DNA of 64,000 nt from Planctomycetales bacterium. Lineage in GTDB: Bacteria; Planctomycetota; Planctomycetia; Isosphaerales; Isosphaeraceae. A program made the position numbers and the translations under genes. The stretch's first letter is position 1. The number at the start of each line of letters is the position of its first letter. Below the pieces are notes generated by a model that was not told the DNA's origin, did no database searches, and saw nothing but the letters and a program-made list of their open reading frames with translations. Shown here in pieces: positions 45,601 through 54,430 of this stretch. The stretch spans positions 124,001-188,000 of the forward strand of contig DAIDHB010000556.1 in the NCBI GenBank assembly GCA_027452145.1. Reading direction: 5' to 3'.

Positions 45601-47316
45601 GCGATCCGCTCGCGGGGCGACTATGGCTTCCGCGTCGTCTGCGGCGAGGGGAACCTGTCGAACCGCCTGGCCCGCCTGAAGGATCGGATCGAACGGCACG
45701 GGGACGCGGACCTTGTCACGGCCTATGGCCGCGCCCTGGATCGCGCGGGCGATCGGGCCGCGGCGATCGCGGCCTTCCGCGAGGCGACGCGCCGCGACCC
45801 CGGCTCGTGGAACGCGTGGGGCTGGCTCGGGGGCCTGCTGCTCCGGGCCGGCCGGCCCGGCGAGGCCATCGAAGCGATCCGCCGATCGATCGCCCTGAAG
45901 CCCGACGTCGGCCAGAACTACCGGGTGCTCGCCTGGTCGGAGGCCGCCCTCGGCCGCCGCGACGAGGCGATCGCCGCCTATCGCGAGCTGATCCGCCGGC
46001 GCCTCGCCGGGGAATCCGACATCCTGGGCCTCGCCGCCGCGATCGAGGCCGTCGGACGGCCCGGCGACGTCGCGGGGCTGACCGCCGACCTGAAGGCCGC
46101 CGGGAACTCGGGCCCCTCGCTCGCCATCATCTGGAGATACCTGGTCTGGTCCGTGGTGAAAAGCCCGGGGGCCGAGCCCGATGCCGTCGCCGGCGCCGTC
46201 GAGCTTGCGCGGAAGGCCGTGGCGGAGGGCCCGGGCGCCGACGCCGCCCTGGGCCGCTGCGCCCTCGGCGCAGCCCTCTATCGCACCGGCGACCTCGACG
46301 GCGCGATCGCCGAGCTGGAGGAATCCGTCCGCATCCTCGGCGATCGGGGATACGCGCGCAACGGCTTCGTGCTGGCGATGGCCCTCTGGCGGAAAGGCAA
46401 GGCCGAGCGCGCCCTGATGACCTACGACCGCGCGCTGGCCTGGATGGAAGGCCAGTACCTCGACGACCGCGAGCTGAGGGGCCTTCGCGCCGAGGCCGAG
46501 GCGCTGCTGGATCTCCGCCGGCCGCGGCCGGGGTTCCGCTCGGCGCTGGGCGACTTCGACACGCGCTGGTACTACGAGGCCGGCGAGCGCCTGGCCCGGC
46601 ATCGCCGATGGCCCGCGGCCCTCGACGCGTTTCGCCGCGCGGCGGCCCGCGGGCGCCGGGCGTTCGCGGCGGCCGGCCTGGGTCAGCTCTATACCCACGC
46701 CTGGCAGGCCCAGGGCGAGATCCTCCTGGCCCTGAACGACCGCCCAGGCTACGAGGCCCTCTGCGCCCGGTGGCTCGACCTCCAGGCGGCCGCGCCCGGC
46801 GACTTCGCCTCGGGGACCGACGCCGAGCGGATCGCCAAGACCTGCGCGCTGGCGCCGCTCGCCGGCCGCCGCGACGCGGCGCGGATCCGACACCTGGCCG
46901 AGGAGGCGATGCGCCGCGACGGCGGCCGGCACAACTCCCTGCTCACCCAGACCCTCGTCGCCTTCCGGGCAGGCCGCCACGAGGAGGTTCGCCGGCGCCT
47001 GCAGGAGCACCTCATGCATCGGAGTGACCCGGTCGGCGAGGTCGTCAGCCGCCTGATCGCGTCCCTGAATTTCGAGGCGATGGGAAGGCATCGCGAGGCG
47101 CGGATGATGCTGGCCACGGCGCTCCGCCGCCAGGCCGAGACAGCCACGCCCCCCGCCCCCGACCTCGGCGGATCCTGGTGGTTCGAGCAGATCAAGGACA
47201 TCCTCGTCCGCGAGGCCGTCTCCATCATCCCGCTCGACCCGATCTTCCCCGCCGATCCCTTCACCCGCCCGATCGCCGCGGACGGTCGCCAGGAGCCCGT
47301 CCCGGCAGGCCAGTAA
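42682..47316 (+). CDS. Membrane Ser/Thr kinase fused to an FGE-like (SUMF1) domain and TPR repeats
   Basis: This 1544-residue protein begins with a short helical domain common to these kinases (LAGEFVERRRRGERCTATEY), then a complete kinase: QVGRGGMGIVYEAE, K115 in [12 protein letters not shown] (D311) and DFG at 329-331. An insertion of about 110 residues separates the lobes. A membrane helix lies at about 473-497, then HEAT-like helices. A formylglycine-generating-enzyme-like domain spans about 753-991 (FWMSTTEITVAQFRRFL, LPTRVEWDYAAWAGA, GNVWDLAW, GDYGFRVVC). The paired C-terminal cysteines of true FGE are absent, so it is likely a binding domain. TPR-like repeats follow to the end. The ATG at 42682 begins the recognised domain. 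Confidence 0.9.
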   Translation: MGDSGSTDDPLDALAGEFVERRRRGERCTATEYARLYPGQAEAILERFAALERPADQGPAGGDEVEATLGAPAGGDGPPREELGDFRIIRQVGRGGMGIVYEAEQVSLGRRVALKVLPRAALLAPRQVERFRREARAAARLHHTNIVPVFGVGECDGLHFYVMQFIVGRGLDEILAERRRPGQRPDADAATATAAPADDEPSRGLGGDPTPLPTTLARRLEQSGERSGVSSRRADAPASELASDVTRAGSGAAAQVLSHQGPAAAGPPGRRAADSSLDSPGRRRFHNAARIGMDVAEALAYAAAQGILHRDIKPSNLLLDTDGTIWVADFGLAKALDDDASLTETGDVVGTLRYMAPERLRGGGDVRSDICSLGLTLYELLVLRPAYPESDRHKLIVDILGREPEPPRSIDPAIPRDLETIVLKATARDPDRRYADAGELAEDLRRFLDGRPIAARPIGPVGRAWRWCRRNRAMAGLGALVLVLLFSMAVGGTWAAVHFHSQLEAIRRSEAGRHRALAESVLTARPESVPLIVDDLRSARGSTIPILRRVLDDPSTDPAVRLRAAVVLTMLGDDRTPIVIEQIPTAAPASGREILSALAASGGSSVGRLREGFKAAGNLEVRSRFAIALLQFGEPDAARSMLALDADQSDRAAFIHHFADWHGDLARLAEILRRARDPVLRAGLCTAMGRIPRDRLHGSERRTLEPVLRDFSLDDPDAALHSAAGWLLRRWKIGLPAIAAGRRALAGRAWFVNELGLTMVEPPVGPLPGGDAIILPFWMSTTEITVAQFRRFLEDRTVLLRDRAYGLSIPADVDGDLPMSGLCFVDAALFCNWLSAREGRTPCYRRAPGTEDGWLCRFDADGYRLPTRVEWDYAAWAGARTTYTVGEAADFIDDYANIVGIRPEPVARRCPNGWGFFDLVGNVWDLAWAADPGAPVPPFFPLGESEGPGGAQIAGSTVVGGTHMTRRGEAGKVAIRSRGDYGFRVVCGEGNLSNRLARLKDRIERHGDADLVTAYGRALDRAGDRAAAIAAFREATRRDPGSWNAWGWLGGLLLRAGRPGEAIEAIRRSIALKPDVGQNYRVLAWSEAALGRRDEAIAAYRELIRRRLAGESDILGLAAAIEAVGRPGDVAGLTADLKAAGNSGPSLAIIWRYLVWSVVKSPGAEPDAVAGAVELARKAVAEGPGADAALGRCALGAALYRTGDLDGAIAELEESVRILGDRGYARNGFVLAMALWRKGKAERALMTYDRALAWMEGQYLDDRELRGLRAEAEALLDLRRPRPGFRSALGDFDTRWYYEAGERLARHRRWPAALDAFRRAAARGRRAFAAAGLGQLYTHAWQAQGEILLALNDRPGYEALCARWLDLQAAAPGDFASGTDAERIAKTCALAPLAGRRDAARIRHLAEEAMRRDGGRHNSLLTQTLVAFRAGRHEEVRRRLQEHLMHRSDPVGEVVSRLIASLNFEAMGRHREARMMLATALRRQAETATPPAPDLGGSWWFEQIKDILVREAVSIIPLDPIFPADPFTRPIAADGRQEPVPAGQ

Positions 47317-47585
47317 GGGCATGCCCGCCGCCCGGCGTCTGACACCTTGGAAGATGCCCTCGCAGGGATGAGGCCAGCTTCCAAGGGAGCGGACATCCTC
47401 GAAGGATTTGCGGCACCGTGGGTGCATCGAAGGGCTCCGGCCGGGTCCGCGGGAGCGCCATTCGGGGATTCGACCACCCGCTTGCCGATCGGCCGGCGCG
47501 CCGGCTATTCTCTCGGCCGGCATTGGCCGTGGGCGGTAGGCGGGCGCAGTGCGGAAGCACACGGGTACGGGGGAGGGTTCCGATC

Positions 47586-48851
47586 ATGGGCTCGTCGTGT
47601 CGAACGGGGCGAGGCGGCGAGGCAGGGCGGCGGTCCGGCAGGCTCGCGGCCCTCGCGCTGCTGGTCCTCGCCGGGTCCGCGCCCGGGCAGGAGATAATCC
47701 GGTTCAACACCAATTTCGAGGGGGGTTCGCTGGGGCGGATCGAGCGGCTCGGCGAAGACGTGTTCCGCTGCCACGTCCGCGGCCAGCAGGACCAGGCCGG
47801 CCGCAACCGCCAGGCGAGCTGGTACTTCTTTCGCATCGACGGGGCGCGCGGGCGCGAGCTCACGCTGATCCTCACCGACTTCGTCGGCGAGTACAACGGC
47901 CGCCCCGGCGCCTGCCCGATGGGGCCCGAGATCCGTCCCGCGATCAGCGACGACGGCGAGCACTGGGCGCCGATCGCCGACACGCACTGGGACGATCACG
48001 CGAAGGCGGCGACCCTGCGCGTCCGGCCCGGGCGGGACGCCGTCTGGATCGCCCATCAGCCGCCCTATACGCCCACGCGCCTCGCCCGCCTGCTCGAGGA
48101 GATCGACCGCCGCGATCACGCGCGGGTCGAGGTGATCGGCAAGTCGGCGCGGGGCCGCGACCTGCACCTGGTGACGGTCACCGACCCGGCCCTCGACGAC
48201 CGCGGCAAGGCGGTGGTGTGGCTCCAGGCGCGGCAACATGCCTGGGAATCGGGGACGTCGTTCGTGATGGAGGGCGCCCTGCGGTTCATCACGTCCGACG
48301 ACCCGTCGGCCCGCGCCCTGCGCCGACGTTCCGTGTTTTTGTTCACCCCGATGGTCGACCCGGATGGCTGCGCCTCGGGCCAGGTGCGGTTCAATGCGAA
48401 TGGATACGACGTCAACCGCCACTGGGACGAGGTCGACCTGAAACACAAGGCGTACCTGGCGCAAATGCCCGAGATCTGGTACGTCAAGAAGGCGATCGTG
48501 GATCGTGTCGACTCGGGCCGGCCGATCGATCTTCTGGTCAACCTGCACAACACCGAGACCGGCGAGTACCTGTCGACCATGGCCGGCGATGCGGGCTCGC
48601 GCGCGATCGTGGGCCGGCTGAGCGACCGCCTGACCCGCGAGACGACCTTCCGGCCGAGCCACGGCCCGGTGTTCGGGGCGGCGCGGGACAGTTCGGCGAA
48701 CGTGCTGCATGCCGAGAACGGCGTGCTCGTCGTCTTGATGGAACAGCGCATTGCCCGCGACCCGAAGACGGGCCGCGAGCCGGCCATTGAAGGCCGGCTG
48801 CGCTTCGGTTCGCAGCTCATCGCGATCATGGCCGACGCGGTGCGGCCCTGA
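47586..48851 (+). CDS. Exported M14-family zinc carboxypeptidase
   Basis: This 421-residue protein starts with a signal peptide (SGRLAALALLVLAGSAPGQ). A beta-sandwich N-terminal domain (about 36-160) like that of cytosolic-carboxypeptidase relatives follows, then an M14 peptidase domain. Zinc ligands appear as H218 and E221 in WLQARQHAWESG and H321 in LLVNLHNTETG. Substrate-side residues lie in NANGYDVNRHWDE. The C-terminal catalytic glutamate is probably in VLVVLMEQRI. It would trim C-terminal residues from peptides outside the cytoplasm. The ATG at 47586 follows gggggagggttcc and begins the signal peptide. It lies between two kinase loci, with no clear operon partner. Confidence 0.88.
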   Translation: MGSSCRTGRGGEAGRRSGRLAALALLVLAGSAPGQEIIRFNTNFEGGSLGRIERLGEDVFRCHVRGQQDQAGRNRQASWYFFRIDGARGRELTLILTDFVGEYNGRPGACPMGPEIRPAISDDGEHWAPIADTHWDDHAKAATLRVRPGRDAVWIAHQPPYTPTRLARLLEEIDRRDHARVEVIGKSARGRDLHLVTVTDPALDDRGKAVVWLQARQHAWESGTSFVMEGALRFITSDDPSARALRRRSVFLFTPMVDPDGCASGQVRFNANGYDVNRHWDEVDLKHKAYLAQMPEIWYVKKAIVDRVDSGRPIDLLVNLHNTETGEYLSTMAGDAGSRAIVGRLSDRLTRETTFRPSHGPVFGAARDSSANVLHAENGVLVVLMEQRIARDPKTGREPAIEGRLRFGSQLIAIMADAVRP

Positions 48852-48915
48852 CAAAAAGGTCCCGGATTCCGCCAGGCCCTGGAGACGATCGGCCGCGGGA
48901 TGCACTTTATAGGGT

Positions 48916-49563
48916 ATGAGCGACTCTGGTGTTGAGGCGAAGGGTGAGGACCGGGAACAGCTTCGGCGGGCGGCCGCCGGGGACGACGAGGCCCTGCGCG
49001 CCCTCTTCGAGGCGCACCGCGACCGCCTCAGGCGGATGGTCCACCTCCGGCTCAGCCGACGGCTGGCGGGCCGGGTCGATGACTCGGACGTCTTGCAGGA
49101 GGCCTTCGTCGACGCCGCGCGCAAGCTCCCCGAGTATGCCCGGGAACCGAAGCTGCCCTTATTCCTCTGGCTGAGGCACCTGACCGCGCTCAAGCTGGCG
49201 GAGGTCCACCGCCATCACCTCGGCACGCAGCTCCGCGATGCCGACCGCGAGGTCACCCTGCACCGCGGCGGCCTGCCGATGGCCGACTCGGTCTCCCTGG
49301 CGGCCCAGTTGCTGGGCACGCTAACCACGCCGTCGCAGGCCGCCATCAAGGCCGAGACCCGCCTCCTGGTCCAGGAGGCACTCAACAGCATGGACCCGAT
49401 CGACCGCGAGGTCCTGGCGCTGAAGCACTTCGAACAGCTCAGCACCGCCGAGATCGCCGAGGTCCTCGGCCTTTCCAGGGCCGGCGCCGGCAGCCGCTAC
49501 CTGCGGGCGATCAAGCGGCTGCGGGCGATCCTCGAGCAGATCCCCGGCTTCGAGGCGTTTTGA
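48916..49563 (+). CDS. ECF-type RNA polymerase sigma factor (second kinase-linked)
   Basis: This is a 215-residue two-domain ECF sigma factor. Region 2 has ALRALFEAHRDRLRRMVHLR and the core-binding helix VDDSDVLQEAFVDAARKL. It continues with PLFLWLRHLTALKLAEVHRHH. Region 4 has MDPIDREVLALKHFEQLSTA and EIAEVLGLSRAGAGSRYLRA. The spacing and the WLRHLTALKL stretch resemble planctomycete ECFs encoded next to Ser/Thr kinases. The kinase-WD40 gene follows after 191 bases, and the gap contains an inverted repeat. No zinc anti-sigma motif is present here or in the kinase. A tttata sequence lies just before the start (48906-48911), leaving little room for a normal leader. Confidence 0.92.
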   Translation: MSDSGVEAKGEDREQLRRAAAGDDEALRALFEAHRDRLRRMVHLRLSRRLAGRVDDSDVLQEAFVDAARKLPEYAREPKLPLFLWLRHLTALKLAEVHRHHLGTQLRDADREVTLHRGGLPMADSVSLAAQLLGTLTTPSQAAIKAETRLLVQEALNSMDPIDREVLALKHFEQLSTAEIAEVLGLSRAGAGSRYLRAIKRLRAILEQIPGFEAF

Positions 49564-49580
49564 GAGTCTGTCCCAGAAGA

Positions 49581-49661
49581 GGGAGGGCGAGGCTCCTGCC
49601 GAGCCTGGATTCGGCGATGCCATTTCCACATTCCGGCTCGCCGGGAGGCTCGCCCTCCCGA
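49581..49661 (+). repeat. Inverted repeat in the sigma-kinase gap (copy 2)
   Basis: Perfect 11-base arms gggagggcgag (49581-49591) and ctcgccctccc (49649-49659) enclose further related sequence. Each arm with its neighbours is a copy of the unit at 3979-4003. The 25 bases at 49637-49661 match that unit in reverse complement with one difference. It could form a long hairpin in the leader of the kinase mRNA. Confidence 0.7.
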
Positions 49662-49754
49662 GTCAGGTCTCTTTCCTGAGAGACTCCCAGCCGCGGAGCC
49701 CTGTCGGGCGAGCCCGGTTCGGCTCGGGTCAGCATGATCGGAAGGAGGGTGACG

Positions 49755-52700
49755 ATGTCGACGTCCGAGACCCAGTCGGGGTCGGGACTGGTGATGGAGC
49801 TGGCCGAGGAGTTCCTCGACCGCTATCGCAAGGGGCAGCGGCCCGCGCTCCGCGAGTATATCGAGAAGCATCCCGAGCTGGCCGGCGAGATCCGCGAGGT
49901 CTTCCCGGCCATGGCGATGATGGAGAACATCGCCCTGGCCGACGAGTCGCTCGAGGGGGACGCGACCGGCGATCTTCCGTCCCGACCGCTGCCGCCGCTG
50001 GAGCAGCTCGGTGACTACCGGATCGTCCGCGAGGTGGGCCGGGGCGGCATGGGCGTCGTCTACGAGGCCGAGCAGGTCTCGCTGGGGCGTCACGTGGCGC
50101 TGAAGGTGCTGCCCCCGCAGATGCTCCGCGACGCCCGGACCCGCCGCAGGTTCGAGCGTGAGGCGCGGGCCGCGGCCAAGCTGCACCACACCAACATTGT
50201 GCCGGTCTTCGGCGTCGGCGAGCAGGGCGAAACACCCTACTACGTCATGCAGTTCATCCAGGGCCAGGGGCTCGACAGTGTGCTCGAGGAGCTGAAGCGG
50301 CTTCGCGCGGGAGGGGGAGCAGCCGGGGCTCGAACCGAGCCGGCGTCCTCGACCGTGGGCCGCGACGCGTCCGCGGCCGACGTGGCGCGGTCGCTGCTGA
50401 CCGGGCGCCTCGACGCCCGGCCGACCGAGGGGCCGGCGGTCGGAGACGCTCATGACCCGGCCGAGACCGACGGTTCCGACGCGGACCGCGCGTCGTCGCT
50501 CTCCTCGTCGTCGCTCTCCTTGCCCGGAGACGAGGCGGCGCGGGGCAAGGCCAGGCGGCAGACCTACTGGCAGGGGATCGCGCGGATCGGCGTCCAGGTG
50601 GCCGACGCCCTGGCCTACGCGCACGCCCAGGGGATCGTCCACCGTGACATCAAGCCGTCGAACCTGCTGCTCGACACCCAGGGGATCGTCTGGGTGACGG
50701 ATTTCGGCCTGGCCAAGGCCGACGACCAGCAGGACCTGACCAACACCGGCGACATCCTCGGCACGCTGCGGTACATGCCCCCCGAGGCGTTCGGCGGCAA
50801 GGTCGACAGCCGGGGCGACGTGTATGCGCTGGGGCTGACGCTGTACGAGATGCTGGCGTTCCGGCCGGCGTTCGATGAGAAGGAGCGTGGGCGGCTGGTG
50901 AAGCAGGTAACGGGTGAGGCGCCGCCGCCGTTGCACCGGCTGAATCCCGAGGTTCCGCGCGACCTGGAGACGATCGTGCAGAAGGCGATCGAGCGGGAGC
51001 CGTCGCACCGATATGCCTCAGCGTCGGAGCTGGCGGACGACCTGCGACGGTTCGTGGACGACGAGCCGATCCGGGCGCGTCGGACGAGCCCGGCCGAGCG
51101 GCTGGTGCGGTGGGCGCGGCGCAACCCCGCGATCGCGGCGCTCGGGTGCGTGGTGGCGCTGCTGTTGCTCGCCGCCATGGGCGGGCTTGGGTATGGCATC
51201 CAGTCGGCGCGGGGTGCCTTGAAGATCCAGACGACGTTGCGGGCCGAGGCCGACGAGGCTGCGTCGCGTGCCCGGGCTGAGGCGGAACGCGCCGACGCCC
51301 AGGCGGTTGAGGCACGGCGCGCCGCCGCTGCGACCGAGGCCGCGAACCGGGCCCTGACTTCCGCCCGGGATTCGCTCCGGCGCACGCTGTACGCCGCCCG
51401 GCTCAACCTGGCCCAGGTCGCCTGGGATGCTCGCAATGCGACCCGCACGCTCGAGCTGCTCGAGGCCACACGCCCCGGCCCCGGCGAGCCCGACTTTCGC
51501 GGCTTCGAGTGGGGCTACTACCAGCGCCAGGCCCATGGGGAGCGCGCCGTGCGCAAGCTCCCCGTCCTGGTCCCCAACATCCTTTTTCAGGTGGTGCTTT
51601 CTCCCGACGGGGCGCTCGTGGCGAGTCTTCAAACGTCCCAGGGCCGGAACGATCCCGTCGTCGTGCTCATCCACGAAACGGCAACTGGCCGGCTGTGTCG
51701 GCGGATCCCCGTGCGTGGACTCTCCGAGACGGTGCGCTCGACGGCTCATCACGCTTTGGCTTCGCTGGCGTTCTCCGGTGACGGTACCCGGCTCGTCCTG
51801 GCCCTCACCACGAGTCAGCTCTCCCCTGCGGGGACACGGAGACCTCCCGGCCTTCGCGAGGCTCATGCTTTCATCTGGAGTGTGCGCGACGGTCGCGAGG
51901 TGCTTCACGATGTCACTTCCTACCCGAACGTGTCGAGCGTCACGGCCCGGGCTGCGCTCTCGCATGATGGCGAGTGCCTCGCCCTGAGTCATCTGGTTTT
52001 CGATACGTCCGCGCCGGACTCGAGGGCGAGGTACGGCGGCCACCTGAAGGTCGTCCGCGTGGCCGACGGCCGCGAGCGGATGAAGGTCACCTCGGACGAG
52101 TTTTACGGCATGCCGGCCGTCAGCCCCGACGGCCGGCTTGTGGCCGTCGTTGCGGAGAAGCTCGGCGACTTGGCGCTGGCGCGGAGGTCGGTCTCCGGCC
52201 GCCTCAAGGTCTTCGACGTTGCGACCGGCCAGGCCCGGACCAACCTGCCGGAGCCGGCGATGGATCCCTCGCTCGTCGGGTTCTCGCCGAACGGCCTCCT
52301 GGCCGCGATCACCGGTAGCCGCAATTCCGTCCCGAAGCTGGTCGTGTGCGACCTCCAGTCCGGCCGTGCCGTCGCGACCGAGCCACTGCCGGCCGCGTTT
52401 TCTATCCTCAACGTCGTCGCCTTCAGCCCGGATGGCCGCTTCGTGGTCGTCGCGGCGAGGCAGGGCCCCGCCTGCCAGGTTCGCGAGCTGCTTACGGGCC
52501 GACTCGTGCAGGAGCGGAGCCTCAAGGCCGCCGGTACGGTCGCCCTCGCGGTCCGGCCGGCGGACGGGAGCCTCGTCACGATCGATCGTTTTAGCAACGT
52601 CCGCGAGTGGGACTCGCCCTGGGGCCGGCCGGGCTCGCTCGACGCCGGCCGCGTCCTCGAGCAGGCCGGCGATGTCGCCCTGGCCGCGGGCGGGCGCGAG

Positions 52701-54356
52701 GTCGTCGCCGTCAAGGAAGGGGACGACTCGGCTCCCGGCGGGCGCTTCACCGTTCACGACGCGGCCACCGGCCAGGTCCTCCACCAGTTCGTGCGACAAG
52801 GGCCTGGCAACTACAGGTCCGTTCGCGAGCGTCCGATCGAGGTCAGCGCGCAGGGTTCGCGGCTCGCCCTGGTCCTCTACAGGCCGAACTTTCGAGATGT
52901 CGACCATCTCGAAGTCTGGGACGCGGCGTCCGGCCAGCGGCTTCTCGGCCTCGACGGGGATGCCCTGGGAGGAATGCTGCCGTCCCCCACGTGGATGTAC
53001 AGGCTGCTGGCCCTTGACGCCGCGGGAACCCGGCTCGCCATCCGCATCCGGCGCACCGAGTCGAATCCCGATGCTCTTACAGACGCGGACTTTCGCGGGA
53101 CGGAAGTGTCAGTGGTCGCGGTTCCCTCGGGCCGGTTGATCCGAACGATTGCGGGAGGTTACGAGGCCCTGATGCTCAGCCCCGACGGGCGGCTGCTGGC
53201 GCTGGCCACAGCGGAGGTCACGGCCGGCGGCGAGCGGCGAGCCCGGATCGATCTGCTCGACCCGGATTCGGGCGTCGTCGGCCGGAGCCTGCTCAGCGGC
53301 CTTTCCACGGCGCGCGCGATCGCCTTCAGCCCCGACGGCCGCTGGCTCGCCGCGTGCGAGAGCGTCGCCACCGAGTTCGTGTTCAACGACCCGCCCTCGC
53401 GGGTCGAGGTGTGGGACCTCTCCGCGGGCGCTGCGCCGGCGCCGGTCCACCTCGACGGACATCGCCGCTCGCTGGCGGCGCTGGCGTTCAGCGCTGATGG
53501 GCAGCGACTGGCCACCCTCGCCTTGAGCGACAGCCGCACCGAGTGCGAGCTCAAGCTCTGGGACCTCGCCAGCGGCCGCGACCTCGTCACCTGGCCGGTC
53601 TCCGGCGGTCGGCCCATGGGACTGGCGTTCGATCCCGATGGCTGCCGGCTCCGCGTGCTGCTTTCGGACAACCCGACAACCAACGCCCGGGTTGTCCTGT
53701 TCGACGCCGCGCCGCCCGCGCCCGAGTTCGAGGCGATCGAACTGGTCGATCGCCTGACCGGCAAGACAGAGTTGAACGGCGAGCTGGCCGCGAGTGTCGA
53801 GGCCGAGCGCGGACTCGACCCGGCCGTCCGCGCCGCCGCCCTGGAAGTGATCTCGCGACGCCTGGAGAATGGGGCGACCCTCATGCAGCGGGCCCGCGCC
53901 TGGCTCGGCGTGGCCGCCGCCGAGCGCACCCCGGAGCTGATCCGCCGGGCGCACGCCTACGCCGAGCGCGCCGCCGCACTGGTCGTCGACCTGAAGGCCG
54001 TCGACCTGGCCACTCTGGGCGAGGCCCGCTACCGCAATGGCCAGCTCGCCGAGGGCCTCGGGTCTCTGCGACAGTGCCTGGCGCTCCGGGAACAGGACCA
54101 GGAAGTGCTGTCCGAGGAGGGCTTCCTCCGAGCTCTGGCCTTCATCGCCATGGCCGAGGCGAGGCTGGGCCACCGAGAGGCGGCCCAGGCCGCCCTCGAC
54201 GACTACCGGGCCCGCCGCGCCCAGGGGTTCGGCGGCTCGATGGGCCGACGGCACGACGAAACCCTCGTCGCCGAGGCCGAGGCGGTGCTCCGCAATGCCC
54301 TCGGCGCTCCCCCGGCTGCCGGCGCCGCGACCTCCGACCGTCCCTCGGCGAGGTGA
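49755..54356 (+). CDS. Membrane Ser/Thr protein kinase with WD40-like repeats
   Basis: This 1533-residue protein has an N-terminal helical domain (LVMELAEEFLDRYRKGQRPA) and then a complete kinase: EVGRGGMGVVYEAE, K117 in [12 protein letters not shown] (D298) and DFG at 316-318. A low-complexity insertion of about 90 residues lies between the lobes (about 184-274, SSLSSSSLSL-rich). The membrane helix is at about 459-481, followed by a coiled coil (EADEAASRARAEAERADAQA) and then WD40-like repeats (FSPDGRWLAACES, FSADGQRLATLAL). A TPR-like end is at about 1390-1510. The ATG at 49755 follows ggaaggagggtgacg. It is the likely signalling partner of the ECF factor upstream. Confidence 0.9.
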   Translation: MSTSETQSGSGLVMELAEEFLDRYRKGQRPALREYIEKHPELAGEIREVFPAMAMMENIALADESLEGDATGDLPSRPLPPLEQLGDYRIVREVGRGGMGVVYEAEQVSLGRHVALKVLPPQMLRDARTRRRFEREARAAAKLHHTNIVPVFGVGEQGETPYYVMQFIQGQGLDSVLEELKRLRAGGGAAGARTEPASSTVGRDASAADVARSLLTGRLDARPTEGPAVGDAHDPAETDGSDADRASSLSSSSLSLPGDEAARGKARRQTYWQGIARIGVQVADALAYAHAQGIVHRDIKPSNLLLDTQGIVWVTDFGLAKADDQQDLTNTGDILGTLRYMPPEAFGGKVDSRGDVYALGLTLYEMLAFRPAFDEKERGRLVKQVTGEAPPPLHRLNPEVPRDLETIVQKAIEREPSHRYASASELADDLRRFVDDEPIRARRTSPAERLVRWARRNPAIAALGCVVALLLLAAMGGLGYGIQSARGALKIQTTLRAEADEAASRARAEAERADAQAVEARRAAAATEAANRALTSARDSLRRTLYAARLNLAQVAWDARNATRTLELLEATRPGPGEPDFRGFEWGYYQRQAHGERAVRKLPVLVPNILFQVVLSPDGALVASLQTSQGRNDPVVVLIHETATGRLCRRIPVRGLSETVRSTAHHALASLAFSGDGTRLVLALTTSQLSPAGTRRPPGLREAHAFIWSVRDGREVLHDVTSYPNVSSVTARAALSHDGECLALSHLVFDTSAPDSRARYGGHLKVVRVADGRERMKVTSDEFYGMPAVSPDGRLVAVVAEKLGDLALARRSVSGRLKVFDVATGQARTNLPEPAMDPSLVGFSPNGLLAAITGSRNSVPKLVVCDLQSGRAVATEPLPAAFSILNVVAFSPDGRFVVVAARQGPACQVRELLTGRLVQERSLKAAGTVALAVRPADGSLVTIDRFSNVREWDSPWGRPGSLDAGRVLEQAGDVALAAGGREVVAVKEGDDSAPGGRFTVHDAATGQVLHQFVRQGPGNYRSVRERPIEVSAQGSRLALVLYRPNFRDVDHLEVWDAASGQRLLGLDGDALGGMLPSPTWMYRLLALDAAGTRLAIRIRRTESNPDALTDADFRGTEVSVVAVPSGRLIRTIAGGYEALMLSPDGRLLALATAEVTAGGERRARIDLLDPDSGVVGRSLLSGLSTARAIAFSPDGRWLAACESVATEFVFNDPPSRVEVWDLSAGAAPAPVHLDGHRRSLAALAFSADGQRLATLALSDSRTECELKLWDLASGRDLVTWPVSGGRPMGLAFDPDGCRLRVLLSDNPTTNARVVLFDAAPPAPEFEAIELVDRLTGKTELNGELAASVEAERGLDPAVRAAALEVISRRLENGATLMQRARAWLGVAAAERTPELIRRAHAYAERAAALVVDLKAVDLATLGEARYRNGQLAEGLGSLRQCLALREQDQEVLSEEGFLRALAFIAMAEARLGHREAAQAALDDYRARRAQGFGGSMGRRHDETLVAEAEAVLRNALGAPPAAGAATSDRPSAR

Positions 54357-54430
54357 AGGCGACCCGCAGGGCCTCGCCGCCGTCCTCACTCCCCGGCTGC
54401 AATCGAGGCATTCCGACCCATGCGGCCGAT

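Noticed and set aside
43369-47562. 1397-codon open frame on the minus strand opposite the kinase-FGE gene
   Set aside because: Same codon-bias shadow; no recognisable domain or start signal, and the plus strand is plainly coding.
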